NCBI GenBank assembly: GCA_003445855.1 | Contig: DMCG01000229.1 | Coordinates: forward strand, 1 to 15,530 | Direction of reading: 5' to 3' | DNA length: 15,530 bases | Source: Spartobacteria bacterium | GTDB lineage: Bacteria; Verrucomicrobiota; Verrucomicrobiia; Chthoniobacterales; UBA10450 | Shown: one piece after another, positions 5,601 to 12,978 of the stretch | How the letters are laid out: every line of letters begins with the position of its first letter | How positions within the stretch are numbered: the stretch's first letter is position 1 | Made by a program: the position numbers and the translations under genes | The notes under the pieces: generated by a model | Databases searched by the model: none | The model's input: only the letters and a program-made list of their open reading frames with translations | Told to the model about the DNA's origin: nothing

Positions 5601-8357
5601 TTAGCGTTTGGAGTAATTTGGAGGCGCGGAGACTCGCGCCGATTCGGCCGCTAGTTCGCGCGCGTACGCCAGCGTGTCGATGGCGTCGACATTTTTATCG
5701 CGCCGGATCGCTTTGATCCGCGGGAAACGCAGCGCCAGTCCGCTCGCGTGGCGTGTGCTTGGCTGAATTGAATCGAACGCGACCTCGAGCACGATCTCCG
5801 GTTTTACTTCGCGATAGCGCCCACGATCGACAATCGTGTTTTGTTTGAAATGCTCGGTCAATTCCGCGATCTCAACGTCGGTCAGGCCACTGTAAGCTTT
5901 TCCGATTGGCAAAAGTTCGCCGCTTGCTTCATCGCGCACCGCGAACGTGTAATCGCTCAGCACATTGTTGCGTTTGCCATGGCCGAGCTCGGCCGCAACC
6001 ACCACTACATCCAGCGTCGCCAGCTCTTTTTTTAATTTGAACCAGAACAGACCGCGGCGTCCGGGCGTATAAAAGCTTTCCGGATCTTTGACCATCAATC
6101 CTTCGTTTGAACGTTTTCGCGCTTGCTGAAAAATCTGTTCGATTTCCGTCGCCGACTGGGCCGGAAAGATTTCGGCGACTTGAAATTGCGGAGGCAATCG
6201 CAACTGACGTAGAAGTTCGCGCCGCTCGCGCAGCGGCATTTTTAATAACGAACGGCCATCCAACCAAAGAAGATCGAAAGCAATAAATGCGACCGGAACA
6301 TCTGCTGATACGCCGGCAAACAAATCCGCGCCGTCTGTTTTTCGACCGAGCCGTTTTTGCAGATCGAAGAAGGTCAATTTGCGCCCATGCGCAAACGCGA
6401 CAATTTCGCCATCGAGGATAAGATCGAGATCGAACTTGCGCGCCTGCTCAGCAAGTTCCGGAAATTGATCGGTGATTCGCTTCAGATCGCGCGAGAAAAT
6501 CTCCACCCCCTCCGAATTGCAGTGCAACTGCGCCCGAATGCCGTCGAACTTATCTTCGACGAAAACTGTAGTGGCCGCCGTCTCGGCGGCAGAACCTTTA
6601 GCATCGACAAATCTTTTCCAAATCGCTTCCGCGGTCGGCTCGGGACTTGCCAGCATGCATTTGATCGGCCGAAAGATCGACAACTCCGCGCGATGCAATT
6701 CGCGGCGCAAAGCGAGCGACGCGGTCGCGCCGATGTCGCCCAGAAGCATGTTTGCTCCTTTCACATCGTCGAGCGGAACGTCGAAGGCTTTGGCGATTGC
6801 CTCCTCCACGAGGCCTTCGCGCAACCCGATCCGTAAATCGCCGGTCAAAATCTTGACGACGTATTGAGCTTCGCGCGCGGACAAGATCGACAATCGCTTT
6901 TGTAGTAACTCCGTTTTCGCGATCGGTCCGCGCGCCTTCTGAAGCTGCTCAAAGAATTCTTTCGATTGCGAAACTGTGAATGACCCCGGTTGCGTGCGAG
7001 CATCAAGCGCTTCGAATGCTGTCTTGCCGGCGTCGCCGTGGCTGTGTGCGATCCGGCGAAATTCCGCCTCGCTCAATTTCGCCGCGCTCATGATGGCGCG
7101 ATAAACGATCGAACCACCGACCTGCAAAGTGCGCAGATCGCTTTGGGCAAATGCTTTTCCGGTAAAGTAAATCGTGGCGATCGGAAGCTGTTTTGCGTCG
7201 AGCGTGCGCAAATAATCTGCGAGCAGCCGAACCTTTTCCAACTTCGCCGGTGTCGCAGCAATGGCCTCACCGACGTTCGCGAAATGTGCGAGTTCAGATT
7301 CTGTAGTGGCCGCTGTCCTCAGCGGTTTGTTCATCGTCGATCTTTTGCCGCTGGGGACGGCGGCCTCTACAGCATTTTTTGGTAGCCGTAATTCGAGCTG
7401 ATTTTCTTCGCTCAGCGCCCATGCCTCGACGCCGATGTTTTCTCGCAGATCGCGCGCAAACTCGGCGGCGAAGCCGTGGAGCGTAAGCACGCGTTTCGGC
7501 CGCACAAGATCGACATAACGAATGAGATCGTCGTAATCGGCGTGATCCGAAAGAGGAAATACAGCATCGACTTGATAGCGATAAACCGCGCCGGGATCCA
7601 TCGCCCAGCCACTGATCATGGCGACACGTTTGCGCGCGATTTTCTCCAGCATGCGCGACCGGTTTGCGCTCGGCGGGCAAATGAGAACTTTGCCCGCGAC
7701 TTCATTTGCATCGTAGCGCACGTATTTGCAAAACGACTGGCCGAACTGCTCGTAAATGCGCGTCATTTGAAAGACCGTGCCGTGCAGCATCGGCGTGAGA
7801 CCGGCGCCGTCGAGTGCGCAAAGAATTTCCTGCGCTTTGCCTAACGAGTAACCCAGAAGGACGGGGACTTCGTCTTCCGCGATTGCTTCGTGGCAGAAGG
7901 CAACGATTTGATCGACAACCTGCACCATCGGTGGAAATCGGTAGCGCGGCCGGCCAAACGTGGTTTCCATGACGAGCGTGTCGGCATGCACCCATTGCGC
8001 CGCTTCGGCCGATTTGCCGCGGCGCAATTTGAAGTCGCCGGTGTACAAAAGGGATTCGTTCTCGGCTTCGAGAAAAATCTGCGCGGAACCAAAGATGTGC
8101 CCGGCCGGCAGGAGCGTAACATCGACATCGTGCACGCGCCGTTGTTCGCCGAAAGGCAGAATGTGCTCCTTTCGCTTTCCGGGCAGACGCGCCTGCATTA
8201 AGCGGGCGGTGCCTTCGGAGAGGATGATTTCGTCATGCGGCGCGATGTGATCGCTGTGCGCGTGTGAGACGAAGGCAAAGCGTTTTGCATCCCACGGGTC
8301 GAGCCATAAATCGTGTTCGGGTAAATAAACGCCGCGCTCGTAACGAACGTTGATCAC
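5601..8357 (-). CDS. Fused ligase-associated exonuclease and ATP-dependent DNA ligase
   Basis: One 918-aa ORF with two enzymes. Residues 1 to about 325 are a metallo-beta-lactamase/beta-CASP nuclease of the ligase-associated exonuclease type: 'SHAHSDH' (H32, H34, D36, H37), 'PAGHIFGSAQ', 'LYTGDF', 'METTFG' and 'PLSDHADYDDL'. Residues from about 353 to 918 are an ATP-dependent DNA ligase: N-terminal helical domain, motif I 'EDKFDGIRAQ' with the adenylated lysine K603, 'LDGEIVAF', 'FDLLWLDGRSLL', 'EGLMVKDPES', 'FWFKLKK' and an OB-fold tail. In many bacteria these are separate neighbouring genes, with an Lhr-type helicase and PdeM-type phosphoesterase. The start is GTG. A REPIN-like element encodes residues about 329-353, exactly at the join, and contains an in-frame ATG at 7332-7334, so a separate 577-aa ligase could also be made. 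A single REP lies just before motif I. Neither helicase nor phosphoesterase is in the window. Confidence 0.93.
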   Translation of the reverse strand: MINVRYERGVYLPEHDLWLDPWDAKRFAFVSHAHSDHIAPHDEIILSEGTARLMQARLPGKRKEHILPFGEQRRVHDVDVTLLPAGHIFGSAQIFLEAENESLLYTGDFKLRRGKSAEAAQWVHADTLVMETTFGRPRYRFPPMVQVVDQIVAFCHEAIAEDEVPVLLGYSLGKAQEILCALDGAGLTPMLHGTVFQMTRIYEQFGQSFCKYVRYDANEVAGKVLICPPSANRSRMLEKIARKRVAMISGWAMDPGAVYRYQVDAVFPLSDHADYDDLIRYVDLVRPKRVLTLHGFAAEFARDLRENIGVEAWALSEENQLELRLPKNAVEAAVPSGKRSTMNKPLRTAATTESELAHFANVGEAIAATPAKLEKVRLLADYLRTLDAKQLPIATIYFTGKAFAQSDLRTLQVGGSIVYRAIMSAAKLSEAEFRRIAHSHGDAGKTAFEALDARTQPGSFTVSQSKEFFEQLQKARGPIAKTELLQKRLSILSAREAQYVVKILTGDLRIGLREGLVEEAIAKAFDVPLDDVKGANMLLGDIGATASLALRRELHRAELSIFRPIKCMLASPEPTAEAIWKRFVDAKGSAAETAATTVFVEDKFDGIRAQLHCNSEGVEIFSRDLKRITDQFPELAEQARKFDLDLILDGEIVAFAHGRKLTFFDLQKRLGRKTDGADLFAGVSADVPVAFIAFDLLWLDGRSLLKMPLRERRELLRQLRLPPQFQVAEIFPAQSATEIEQIFQQARKRSNEGLMVKDPESFYTPGRRGLFWFKLKKELATLDVVVVAAELGHGKRNNVLSDYTFAVRDEASGELLPIGKAYSGLTDVEIAELTEHFKQNTIVDRGRYREVKPEIVLEVAFDSIQPSTRHASGLALRFPRIKAIRRDKNVDAIDTLAYARELAAESARVSAPPNYSKR
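6566..6592 (+). repeat. Single REP-like hairpin inside the ligase gene
   Basis: The head is CTGTAGTG (6566-6573), followed by GCCGCCG (6574-6580), loop TCT and CGGCGGC (6584-6590), a perfect 7-bp stem. The GTAG head plus short palindrome is the architecture known for REP sequences mobilised by RAYT transposases. It is nearly identical to each arm of the element at 7301-7372. In the ligase it encodes roughly 'AAETAATTV', directly before motif I 'VEDKFDG', and the reading frame is kept. Confidence 0.7.
7301..7372. repeat. REPIN-like inverted pair at the exonuclease-ligase join
   Basis: Two 25-bp arms (7301-7325 and 7348-7372) are inverted copies matching at 22 of 25 positions. Each starts CTGTAG(T/A)GGCCGC(T/C)GTC. 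Each arm also folds alone: left CCGCTG-TCCT-CAGCGG, right with one mismatch. The 22-bp centre holds AAAAGATCGACGATG when read on the minus strand, a one-mismatch copy of the window's AAGATCGACA word. Total length is 72 bp, 24 codons, so it does not break the frame. This matches the doublet form of REP elements (REPIN). Confidence 0.75.
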
Positions 8358-8410
8358 GCGAAAATTTATGCGCGGATGGAAATGGAGCGAAACATTGTTT
8401 CATCGACAAT

Positions 8411-8430
8411 CGGCCTGCATTGACAGGCCG
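8411..8430. promoter_or_regulatory. Palindrome between divergent genes
   Basis: CGGCCTG (8411-8417) pairs with CAGGCCG (8424-8430) across CATTGA. It lies in the 98-bp gap between the divergent exonuclease-ligase gene and the exported-protein gene, 26 bp before the latter's ATG. It could be an operator or an RNA hairpin in the leader. No clear promoter boxes were found beside it. Confidence 0.35.
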
Positions 8431-8455
8431 CGCGGGAACCGTTTTCATTAAGCCG

Positions 8456-9040
8456 ATGAAGTTTGGCGCTGCATCGGTGGCTTTAATCTTTTGCCTAGGC
8501 GCTTTGGCTGGCACCGCCGAGGAGCCGAAGCTGCTCGCAAAAGTGACGCCGCTGCCGGTGGCCTTGAATAAAGATTTTGAGTTTCGAAAGACGAAACTTT
8601 ACTTTCTCGACGAAAAAGCGTCGAAACAAGGGGCGCCGAGGAAAGCGACCAGTCTCTCGCCGGGAGCATATTCGGGCACGACACCGCAGAGAACCGTGGT
8701 GAATCAGGATTCGTCGATTAGTTTCGAGCGACAGTATCGTCTTTTTGGCGCCGTGACCGCGCTCGACAAGCGTCAACGCTTTGGCAATTACTTCGATTTC
8801 TTTTGGCGCGCTAGGCGCCCGGCCGATCTCACGGTGCGCCTCGAGTATCGCCAGCAAAAGCTGCATGCGCTCGTTCAGGCGCAGGAGATTTCATATCTGA
8901 ATGTTCGCGGTAATCATAAAACGGAGTTCAAAGTAATTGGCGACGATTATTTCGACGACGGGCGCGTGATCGCGTGGCGCTGTTTGTTAATCGAAAACGG
9001 CCAGATTGTGGCGGAAAATCGGTCTTACCTGTGGGAATGA
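8456..9040 (+). CDS. Exported protein of unknown function
   Basis: A 194-aa protein with a clear signal peptide: MKFGAASVALIFCLGALAGTA, probably cut before the EEPKLL that follows. The mature part shows no catalytic motif I know. It contains a segment 'YRLFGAVTALDKRQRFGNYFDFFWRARRPADLTVRLEYRQQKLHALVQAQE' rich in aromatic and basic residues, then 'NHKTEFKVIGDDYFDDGRVIAWRCLLIENGQIVAENRSYLWE', which looks like alternating beta strands of a compact periplasmic domain. The frame is open from a TTG at 8420, but the ATG at 8456 fits the signal peptide. The gene is divergent from the exonuclease-ligase and 119 bp before the STAS gene. I would call it a lineage-restricted hypothetical protein. Confidence 0.72.
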   Translation: MKFGAASVALIFCLGALAGTAEEPKLLAKVTPLPVALNKDFEFRKTKLYFLDEKASKQGAPRKATSLSPGAYSGTTPQRTVVNQDSSISFERQYRLFGAVTALDKRQRFGNYFDFFWRARRPADLTVRLEYRQQKLHALVQAQEISYLNVRGNHKTEFKVIGDDYFDDGRVIAWRCLLIENGQIVAENRSYLWE

Positions 9041-9117
9041 GCCGCGCTGAACGCCGGTTTTGAACGGTAAGTCTTTGCGATGCATGTCGAGTCGACCTGC
9101 CTGGTATCGGCCGAGGT

Positions 9118-9147
9118 TTGACAGCCTGCTTGTCGATCTTGTATCTT
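9118..9147 (+). promoter_or_regulatory. Sigma70-like promoter of the STAS operon
   Basis: A perfect TTGACA (9118-9123) is followed after 18 bp by TATCTT (9142-9147, four of six consensus bases). Transcription would start near 9154, only a few bases before the GTG at 9160, so the message would be nearly leaderless. The spacer contains an AAGATCGACA word on the minus strand (9131-9139). The self-complementary TTAGTTGACTAA (9146-9157) overlaps the -10 end and could be an operator. Predicted from sequence only. Confidence 0.5.
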
Positions 9148-9159
9148 AGTTGACTAACA

Positions 9160-9672
9160 GTGGAGTCATCGATTCAAGTAGGGGTGAACGGTCCAGCCGT
9201 ATGGGTGAAAGTGCAGGGTAAGGGAAGCTTCCTGAACAGCGGAAACTTGAAGGAATTTGCTCGCGAAATGGTCGATCGCGGTTACCGCGAATTTGTGATT
9301 GATCTGGCCAATTGCGCGATGATGGATTCGACGTTCATGGGCACGATGGCAGGCGTGGCCCTGCGATTGAAGGAGCTCGGCCGCGGTCATCTTCATGTCG
9401 TTCACTGCGGAAATCGCAGCCGCGAGCTCCTCTCCGGGCTCGGTCTTGATCAAATCTTCAGCATTCATGCTAACGGTGCGTCGGCACCGGAGTGCGAATC
9501 GCTCCGGCAAAAACCCAGCGGCGAATCGTCGGAGAAAAAGCAGGAACAAGCGGAAACGATGCTGGAAGCGCACGAAGCGCTTTGCGAGGCGGCCCCGGAA
9601 AATTTCTTCCGTTTTAAAGACGTCCTCGATTATCTAAAGCAAGACCTTCATCACGAGACAGCCTCGAAGTAA
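9160..9672 (+). CDS. STAS domain anti-sigma factor antagonist
   Basis: A 170-aa protein whose first 105 residues form a STAS (SpoIIAA/RsbV-like) domain. The phospho-site region is 'CAMMDSTFMGTMAG' with D56-S57, the serine normally phosphorylated by an anti-sigma kinase and dephosphorylated by a PP2C enzyme. 'GRGHLHVVHCGNRSRELLSGLGLDQIF' is the usual second half. A charged linker (about 112-130, with Glu/Lys/Ser/Gln) leads to a C-terminal segment 'EAHEALCEAAPENFFRFKDVLDYLKQDL' that is not part of a basic STAS domain and may be a docking helix. The start is GTG. It lies 9 bp before the GAF-PP2C phosphatase gene, its likely partner. The kinase that would complete the switch is not in the window. 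Confidence 0.88.
   Translation: MESSIQVGVNGPAVWVKVQGKGSFLNSGNLKEFAREMVDRGYREFVIDLANCAMMDSTFMGTMAGVALRLKELGRGHLHVVHCGNRSRELLSGLGLDQIFSIHANGASAPECESLRQKPSGESSEKKQEQAETMLEAHEALCEAAPENFFRFKDVLDYLKQDLHHETASK
9474..9507 (+). repeat. Two tandem hairpins in the STAS linker
   Basis: CGGTGC-GTCG-GCACCG (9474-9489) is followed at once by CCGGAG (9487-9492), a 9-nt loop and CTCCGG (9502-9507), the two stems overlapping by three bases. They fall in the part of the gene coding for the variable linker, where a small palindromic insertion would be tolerated. They lack the GTAG head of the other elements, so they may be a different palindrome class or chance. Confidence 0.4.
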
Positions 9673-9681
9673 GCGGGCCCC

Positions 9682-11124
9682 GTGACCATGTGGCCGATCC
9701 TTCTCTTCGGACTGCTGCTCGCGTCTGTCGGGGGGTGGATCTATACCGCGCAACGGCAGGCCCGTCGGATTCGGACGCTGGAACGCTCGAAAGAAGAAAT
9801 TCAAGTCGAGGAAACGCTCGTCTTCGATTTCTTGCACGGACTCGGCGAAGCTTTCAGCGAAACGATCCGGCCCAATGATCTGCATCGGTTGATCGTCGAG
9901 GGCGCGACGCGTATTATCGACGCCAACGGCGGCGCACTTTACATGACCGATCGCACGGGCGCGAAGCTGGTGCCGGCATTCATTTCCAAAGGCTGCCCGC
10001 CGCTTGTCGAAGTTCCAGCCGACATCCTGCAGCAAGCCGCGGCCACGCCCATTGCGCTCGAGAGTTACCTGCGGCTTCATTCCGTACCTTTGGGTGAGGG
10101 AACGATTGGACGTGTTTGGCAAGCGGGACAGCCGGTCTGTTTGAATGAGCTTTCCGAAGCGCCGGAGCTGGCGAAGTTACGCGACACGTCACTGGGCGCC
10201 GCGTCGATGATGGTCAGCGCGCTGCTTTACGGTAAACAAAACATGGGCGTGCTCGCTGTCGCCAACGGCGCGATGGGTGCGTCTTTTTCGCAGAGCGATT
10301 TTGTCGTCTTCAAATCGATCGCCGAGCAATCCGCCTTTGCGCTCTACAACGCCATCATTTACTCGGAGGCGAACGAAAAGAAGCGGCTCGATCACGACCT
10401 GGAAATCGCACGCGACATTCAACGCATTCTTCTGCCCTCTGAAGCTCCGTCGGTGAATGGATTTGAGATCAGCGGCATAAACATTCCCGCGCGTCAGGTC
10501 AGCGGCGACTATTTCGATTACATCAAGGTGGACGACGAACGTCTCGGCGTGGCGATTGCCGATGTTTCCGGCAAAGGTGTGCCGGCCTCGCTCATCATGG
10601 CGATTTGCCGCAGCGTCTTACGCAGTCAGGCGACGCAGAATCCTTCTCCGGCGGATGTTTTGCAAAAGGTGAACCGCCAACTTTACCCCGACATCAAGGA
10701 AGACATGTTTATCAGCATGGCCTATCTCATTCTCGACCACGCGCACAATGGCGTGGTACTCTCGCGCGCCGGGCACGACGCGCCGTTGCTCTACAAAAGT
10801 TCTTCGCAAACCGTCACGCCTTTAAAGCCGCCGGGCATGGTCCTCGGAATTGACAGTGGAAACGTCTTCGATAGGCTCACCAGCGATGTCGCCGTCCCGC
10901 TCGAGCGCGACGATTGCCTGGTCCTCTATACCGATGGAGTGACGGAAGCGATCGACACGGAAGGAAACGAATTCGGCGTCGAACGGGTGATCCAATCGTT
11001 GCGTGCCAGTGCGATGAACGGCGCTTCGGCTATCGTCACACGATTGATCGACGACTTGCGAAACTTCGTCGGTTCGCATCCGCAAAATGACGACATCACT
11101 TTGATCGCAATCCGAAAGACATGA
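9682..11124 (+). CDS. Membrane-anchored GAF / PP2C (RsbU-type) phosphatase
   Basis: A 480-aa signalling phosphatase. Residues 3-23 are a transmembrane helix (WPILLFGLLLASVGGWIYTA), then a short coiled segment. A GAF-like sensor domain runs about 50-215 ('LHRLIVEGATRIIDANGGALYMTD', 'VSALLYGKQNMGVLAVANG'). The linker 'LDHDLEIARDIQRILLP' leads into a SpoIIE-type PP2C domain (about 245-480) with 'VSGDYFDY', 'IADVSGKGVPASL', 'LSRAGHDAPLL', 'LYTDGVTEA' and 'NDDITLIAIR'. All expected metal-binding acidic residues appear present, unlike the diverged motifs of the phosphatase at 493-1659. It should act on the STAS protein 9 bp upstream. Start is GTG 9682 or ATG 9688. Its TGA overlaps the grpE start as ATGA, which suggests translational coupling with the chaperone genes. 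Confidence 0.93.
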   Translation: MTMWPILLFGLLLASVGGWIYTAQRQARRIRTLERSKEEIQVEETLVFDFLHGLGEAFSETIRPNDLHRLIVEGATRIIDANGGALYMTDRTGAKLVPAFISKGCPPLVEVPADILQQAAATPIALESYLRLHSVPLGEGTIGRVWQAGQPVCLNELSEAPELAKLRDTSLGAASMMVSALLYGKQNMGVLAVANGAMGASFSQSDFVVFKSIAEQSAFALYNAIIYSEANEKKRLDHDLEIARDIQRILLPSEAPSVNGFEISGINIPARQVSGDYFDYIKVDDERLGVAIADVSGKGVPASLIMAICRSVLRSQATQNPSPADVLQKVNRQLYPDIKEDMFISMAYLILDHAHNGVVLSRAGHDAPLLYKSSSQTVTPLKPPGMVLGIDSGNVFDRLTSDVAVPLERDDCLVLYTDGVTEAIDTEGNEFGVERVIQSLRASAMNGASAIVTRLIDDLRNFVGSHPQNDDITLIAIRKT

Positions 11125-11702
11125 AAAAAGTTCCCGTGACTGAATCCGAAGACGCGAGCAGGGCCGAGCAAGCGAAGGAAAGATCGACATCGTCAACTGA
11201 AAAACCGGCGGCTCGCTCGGAAGTTAACCAGGTCGAAGCCGAGGATCCGATGGCCGGTTTGCAAGCCGACCTCGATCGGTTTCGCGACCTCGCGCTGCGC
11301 AGCCAGGCCGATTTTGAGAATTACAAAAAGCGTTGTGCGCGCGAAAAAGAAGAAGCGATCAAATACGCGAACAGCTCATTACTCGAGCGGCTCGTTGCGA
11401 TTGCCGATAATTTTGAACTCGGTTTGGCCGCCGCGCGTGGGGAGAGCGAAGACTCACCGATTTATTCCGGAATGAGCCTCGTGCTCAAACAACTTAACGA
11501 TTTCCTGGCCGAAAACGGATTGCAGCCGATCGAAGCAGTCGGCCAGAAGTTCGATCCCAACTTGCACGAAGCGATTGCGCATGAACCGAGCGAGGAGTTC
11601 CCGGAAGGAACGGTCATTCGCCAAACCCGCCGCGGTTATCGTTTCAAGGATCGCTTGCTTCGCCCCTCCAGCGTGGTGGTCTCCAGCGGTTCGGCGAAAT
11701 GA
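11121..11702 (+). CDS. grpE: Nucleotide exchange factor GrpE
   Basis: A 193-aa co-chaperone that drives ADP release from DnaK. A charged, probably disordered N-terminus (1-45) is followed by the long coiled-coil helix ('DLDRFRDLALRSQADFENYKKRCAREKEEAIKYANSSLLERLVAIADNFELGL') and the C-terminal beta-wing domain with 'GQKFDPNLHEAIAHEPSEEFPEGTVIRQTRRGYRFKDRLLRPSSVVVS', the family signature. Length is normal. The ATG overlaps the phosphatase stop (ATGA). No CIRCE-type operator is visible nearby, so expression may follow the upstream signalling promoter. An AAGATCGACA word lies inside at 11181. dnaK is not in the window. Confidence 0.97.
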   Translation: MKKVPVTESEDASRAEQAKERSTSSTEKPAARSEVNQVEAEDPMAGLQADLDRFRDLALRSQADFENYKKRCAREKEEAIKYANSSLLERLVAIADNFELGLAAARGESEDSPIYSGMSLVLKQLNDFLAENGLQPIEAVGQKFDPNLHEAIAHEPSEEFPEGTVIRQTRRGYRFKDRLLRPSSVVVSSGSAK

Positions 11703-11706
11703 ATGA

Positions 11707-11786
11707 AGTGACGAGTGATGAGTGACCGGTAAGTCTGGCAGACTGCCTGCTGCCTCTTGTCACTAGTCACATATCACTTATCACTT
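11707..11786. repeat. Heptad-phased GTCACTN arrays, inverted, between grpE and dnaJ
   Basis: The left block has three heptads on one strand: AGTGACG, AGTGATG, AGTGACC (11707-11727). The right block has four on the other: GTCACTA, GTCACAT, ATCACTT, ATCACTT (11759-11786). The blocks are inverted copies and can form a hairpin of about 20 imperfect pairs around a 31-bp centre. The dnaJ ATG is 7 bp after the last heptad, so the structure could affect dnaJ translation or end part of the grpE transcript. Very similar heptads occur at 14955-14982. Confidence 0.7.
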
Positions 11787-11793
11787 TTTCAAA

Positions 11794-12924
11794 ATGGCTA
11801 CAAAGAAGCGCGATTACTACGAAGTCCTCGGTGTCCAGCGAAACGTCTCCGACGAAGAGGTCAAGCGCGCTTATCGCAAGCTCGCGGTAAAGTTTCATCC
11901 CGATAAAAACCCCGACGACCCGCACGCCGAGGAAAAATTCAAGGAGATCGGCGAAGCTTACGACGTCTTGATGGATGCGGATAAACGCGCGGCCTACGAT
12001 CGTTTCGGCCACGCCGCCTTCGCCCAAGGAACGGCCGCCCGCGGCGGGTTTCATGATCCGTTCGATATTTTCCGTGAGGTGTTTGGCGGCGCGGGCGGCG
12101 GAATCTTCGAGACGTTTTTTGGCGGAGTCGGGACGCGCGCCGAAGATCGACAACGTGGCTCCGATTTGCGTTACGACATGCAGATCGAGCTCGAGGAAGC
12201 GGCTTTCGGCGTCGAAAAGGAAATTGAGATCCAGAAACTCGACACCTGCGACAAATGTCAGGGCAGCGGCGCGGAGCCCGGTTCGCGCACGATCAATTGC
12301 CCCGCGTGCGGCGGTCGCGGCCAGGTGATCAGCTCGCGTGGGTTCTTTCAGGTCTCACAAACTTGTCCGCGCTGCCGCGGTCTCGGTCAGATCATTGAGA
12401 AACCTTGCCGCCAATGCCACGGGGAGGGACGCGTGGAAAAACTGAGCCGCGTCATGTTGAAGATCCCCCCTGGGATCGCCGATGGCTCCCGGCTGCGGTC
12501 GTCGCGCAACGGTGAAGCCGGCACTCGCGGCGCTCCGCATGGCGATCTTTACGTCGTCATTCACATCAAGGAACACAAAGTTTTCCAGCGCGAGGACGAT
12601 GATCTTTATTGCGAAGTGCCAATCTCGTTTAGCAGCGCCGCGCTCGGTGGCGAAGTGGACGTGCCGACGCTGGAGGGCAAAGCGCATCTCAAAGTGCCGG
12701 CCGGGACACAAAGCGGACAAATATTTAAACTCCGCGGCAAGGGAATCGTTAACGTCAATGGACGCGAGCGAGGCGACTTGCTCGCCCGCCTGATCGTCGA
12801 AGTGCCGACGCGTTTGAACGCCGAACAACGCCAGAAGCTCGAAGAATTTGCCGGCCTTTGCGACGAGGAGAACACGCCCATGCGCAAAAGCTTCTTTGAG
12901 CGGGCGAAAGAATTCTTCAAATAA
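11794..12924 (+). CDS. dnaJ: Chaperone protein DnaJ
   Basis: A 376-aa type I J-protein that delivers substrates to DnaK and stimulates its ATPase. The J domain is at about 5-70 with the HPD triad at 35-37 ('[11 protein letters not shown]'). A Gly/Phe-rich segment follows ('[24 protein letters not shown]'). The zinc region has four CxxCxGxG repeats ([32 protein letters not shown]). The C-terminal substrate-binding domains include '[12 protein letters not shown]' and '[17 protein letters not shown]'. All elements are intact and length is normal. The ATG has no Shine-Dalgarno sequence and follows the heptad repeat block closely. A 10-bp hairpin lies directly after the stop. An AAGATCGACA word lies inside at 12144. 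Confidence 0.98.
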   Translation: MATKKRDYYEVLGVQRNVSDEEVKRAYRKLAVKFHPDKNPDDPHAEEKFKEIGEAYDVLMDADKRAAYDRFGHAAFAQGTAARGGFHDPFDIFREVFGGAGGGIFETFFGGVGTRAEDRQRGSDLRYDMQIELEEAAFGVEKEIEIQKLDTCDKCQGSGAEPGSRTINCPACGGRGQVISSRGFFQVSQTCPRCRGLGQIIEKPCRQCHGEGRVEKLSRVMLKIPPGIADGSRLRSSRNGEAGTRGAPHGDLYVVIHIKEHKVFQREDDDLYCEVPISFSSAALGGEVDVPTLEGKAHLKVPAGTQSGQIFKLRGKGIVNVNGRERGDLLARLIVEVPTRLNAEQRQKLEEFAGLCDEENTPMRKSFFERAKEFFK

Positions 12925-12925
12925 C

Positions 12926-12951
12926 CGGCTTTGCCATTTTGGGCGAAGCCG
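12926..12951 (+). repeat. 10-bp hairpin after dnaJ, related to the dispersed repeat
   Basis: CGGCTTTGCC (12926-12935) pairs with GGCGAAGCCG (12942-12951), one G-U pair, around ATTTTG. The stop of dnaJ is two bases upstream. No T-run follows, so it is a weak terminator candidate. The right half and what follows (GGGCGAAGCCGAGGAATCTC, 12941-12960) resembles the GTCATTCCGAGCGAAGCGAG repeat at 5443, so this is more likely a degenerate dispersed copy. Confidence 0.5.
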
Positions 12952-12978
12952 AGGAATCTCTCACTGTTCGTTCAATCG

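Noticed and set aside
11100..11793. CIRCE heat-shock operator near grpE or dnaJ
   Set aside because: No TTAGCACTC-N9-GAGTGCTAA-like inverted repeat was found; the inverted repeat present is made of GTCACTN heptads.
12931..12978. N-terminal extension of RsmE from the ATG at 12931
   Set aside because: That segment is the degenerate dispersed repeat and hairpin; the family N-terminus starts at MHRFYI (12979).
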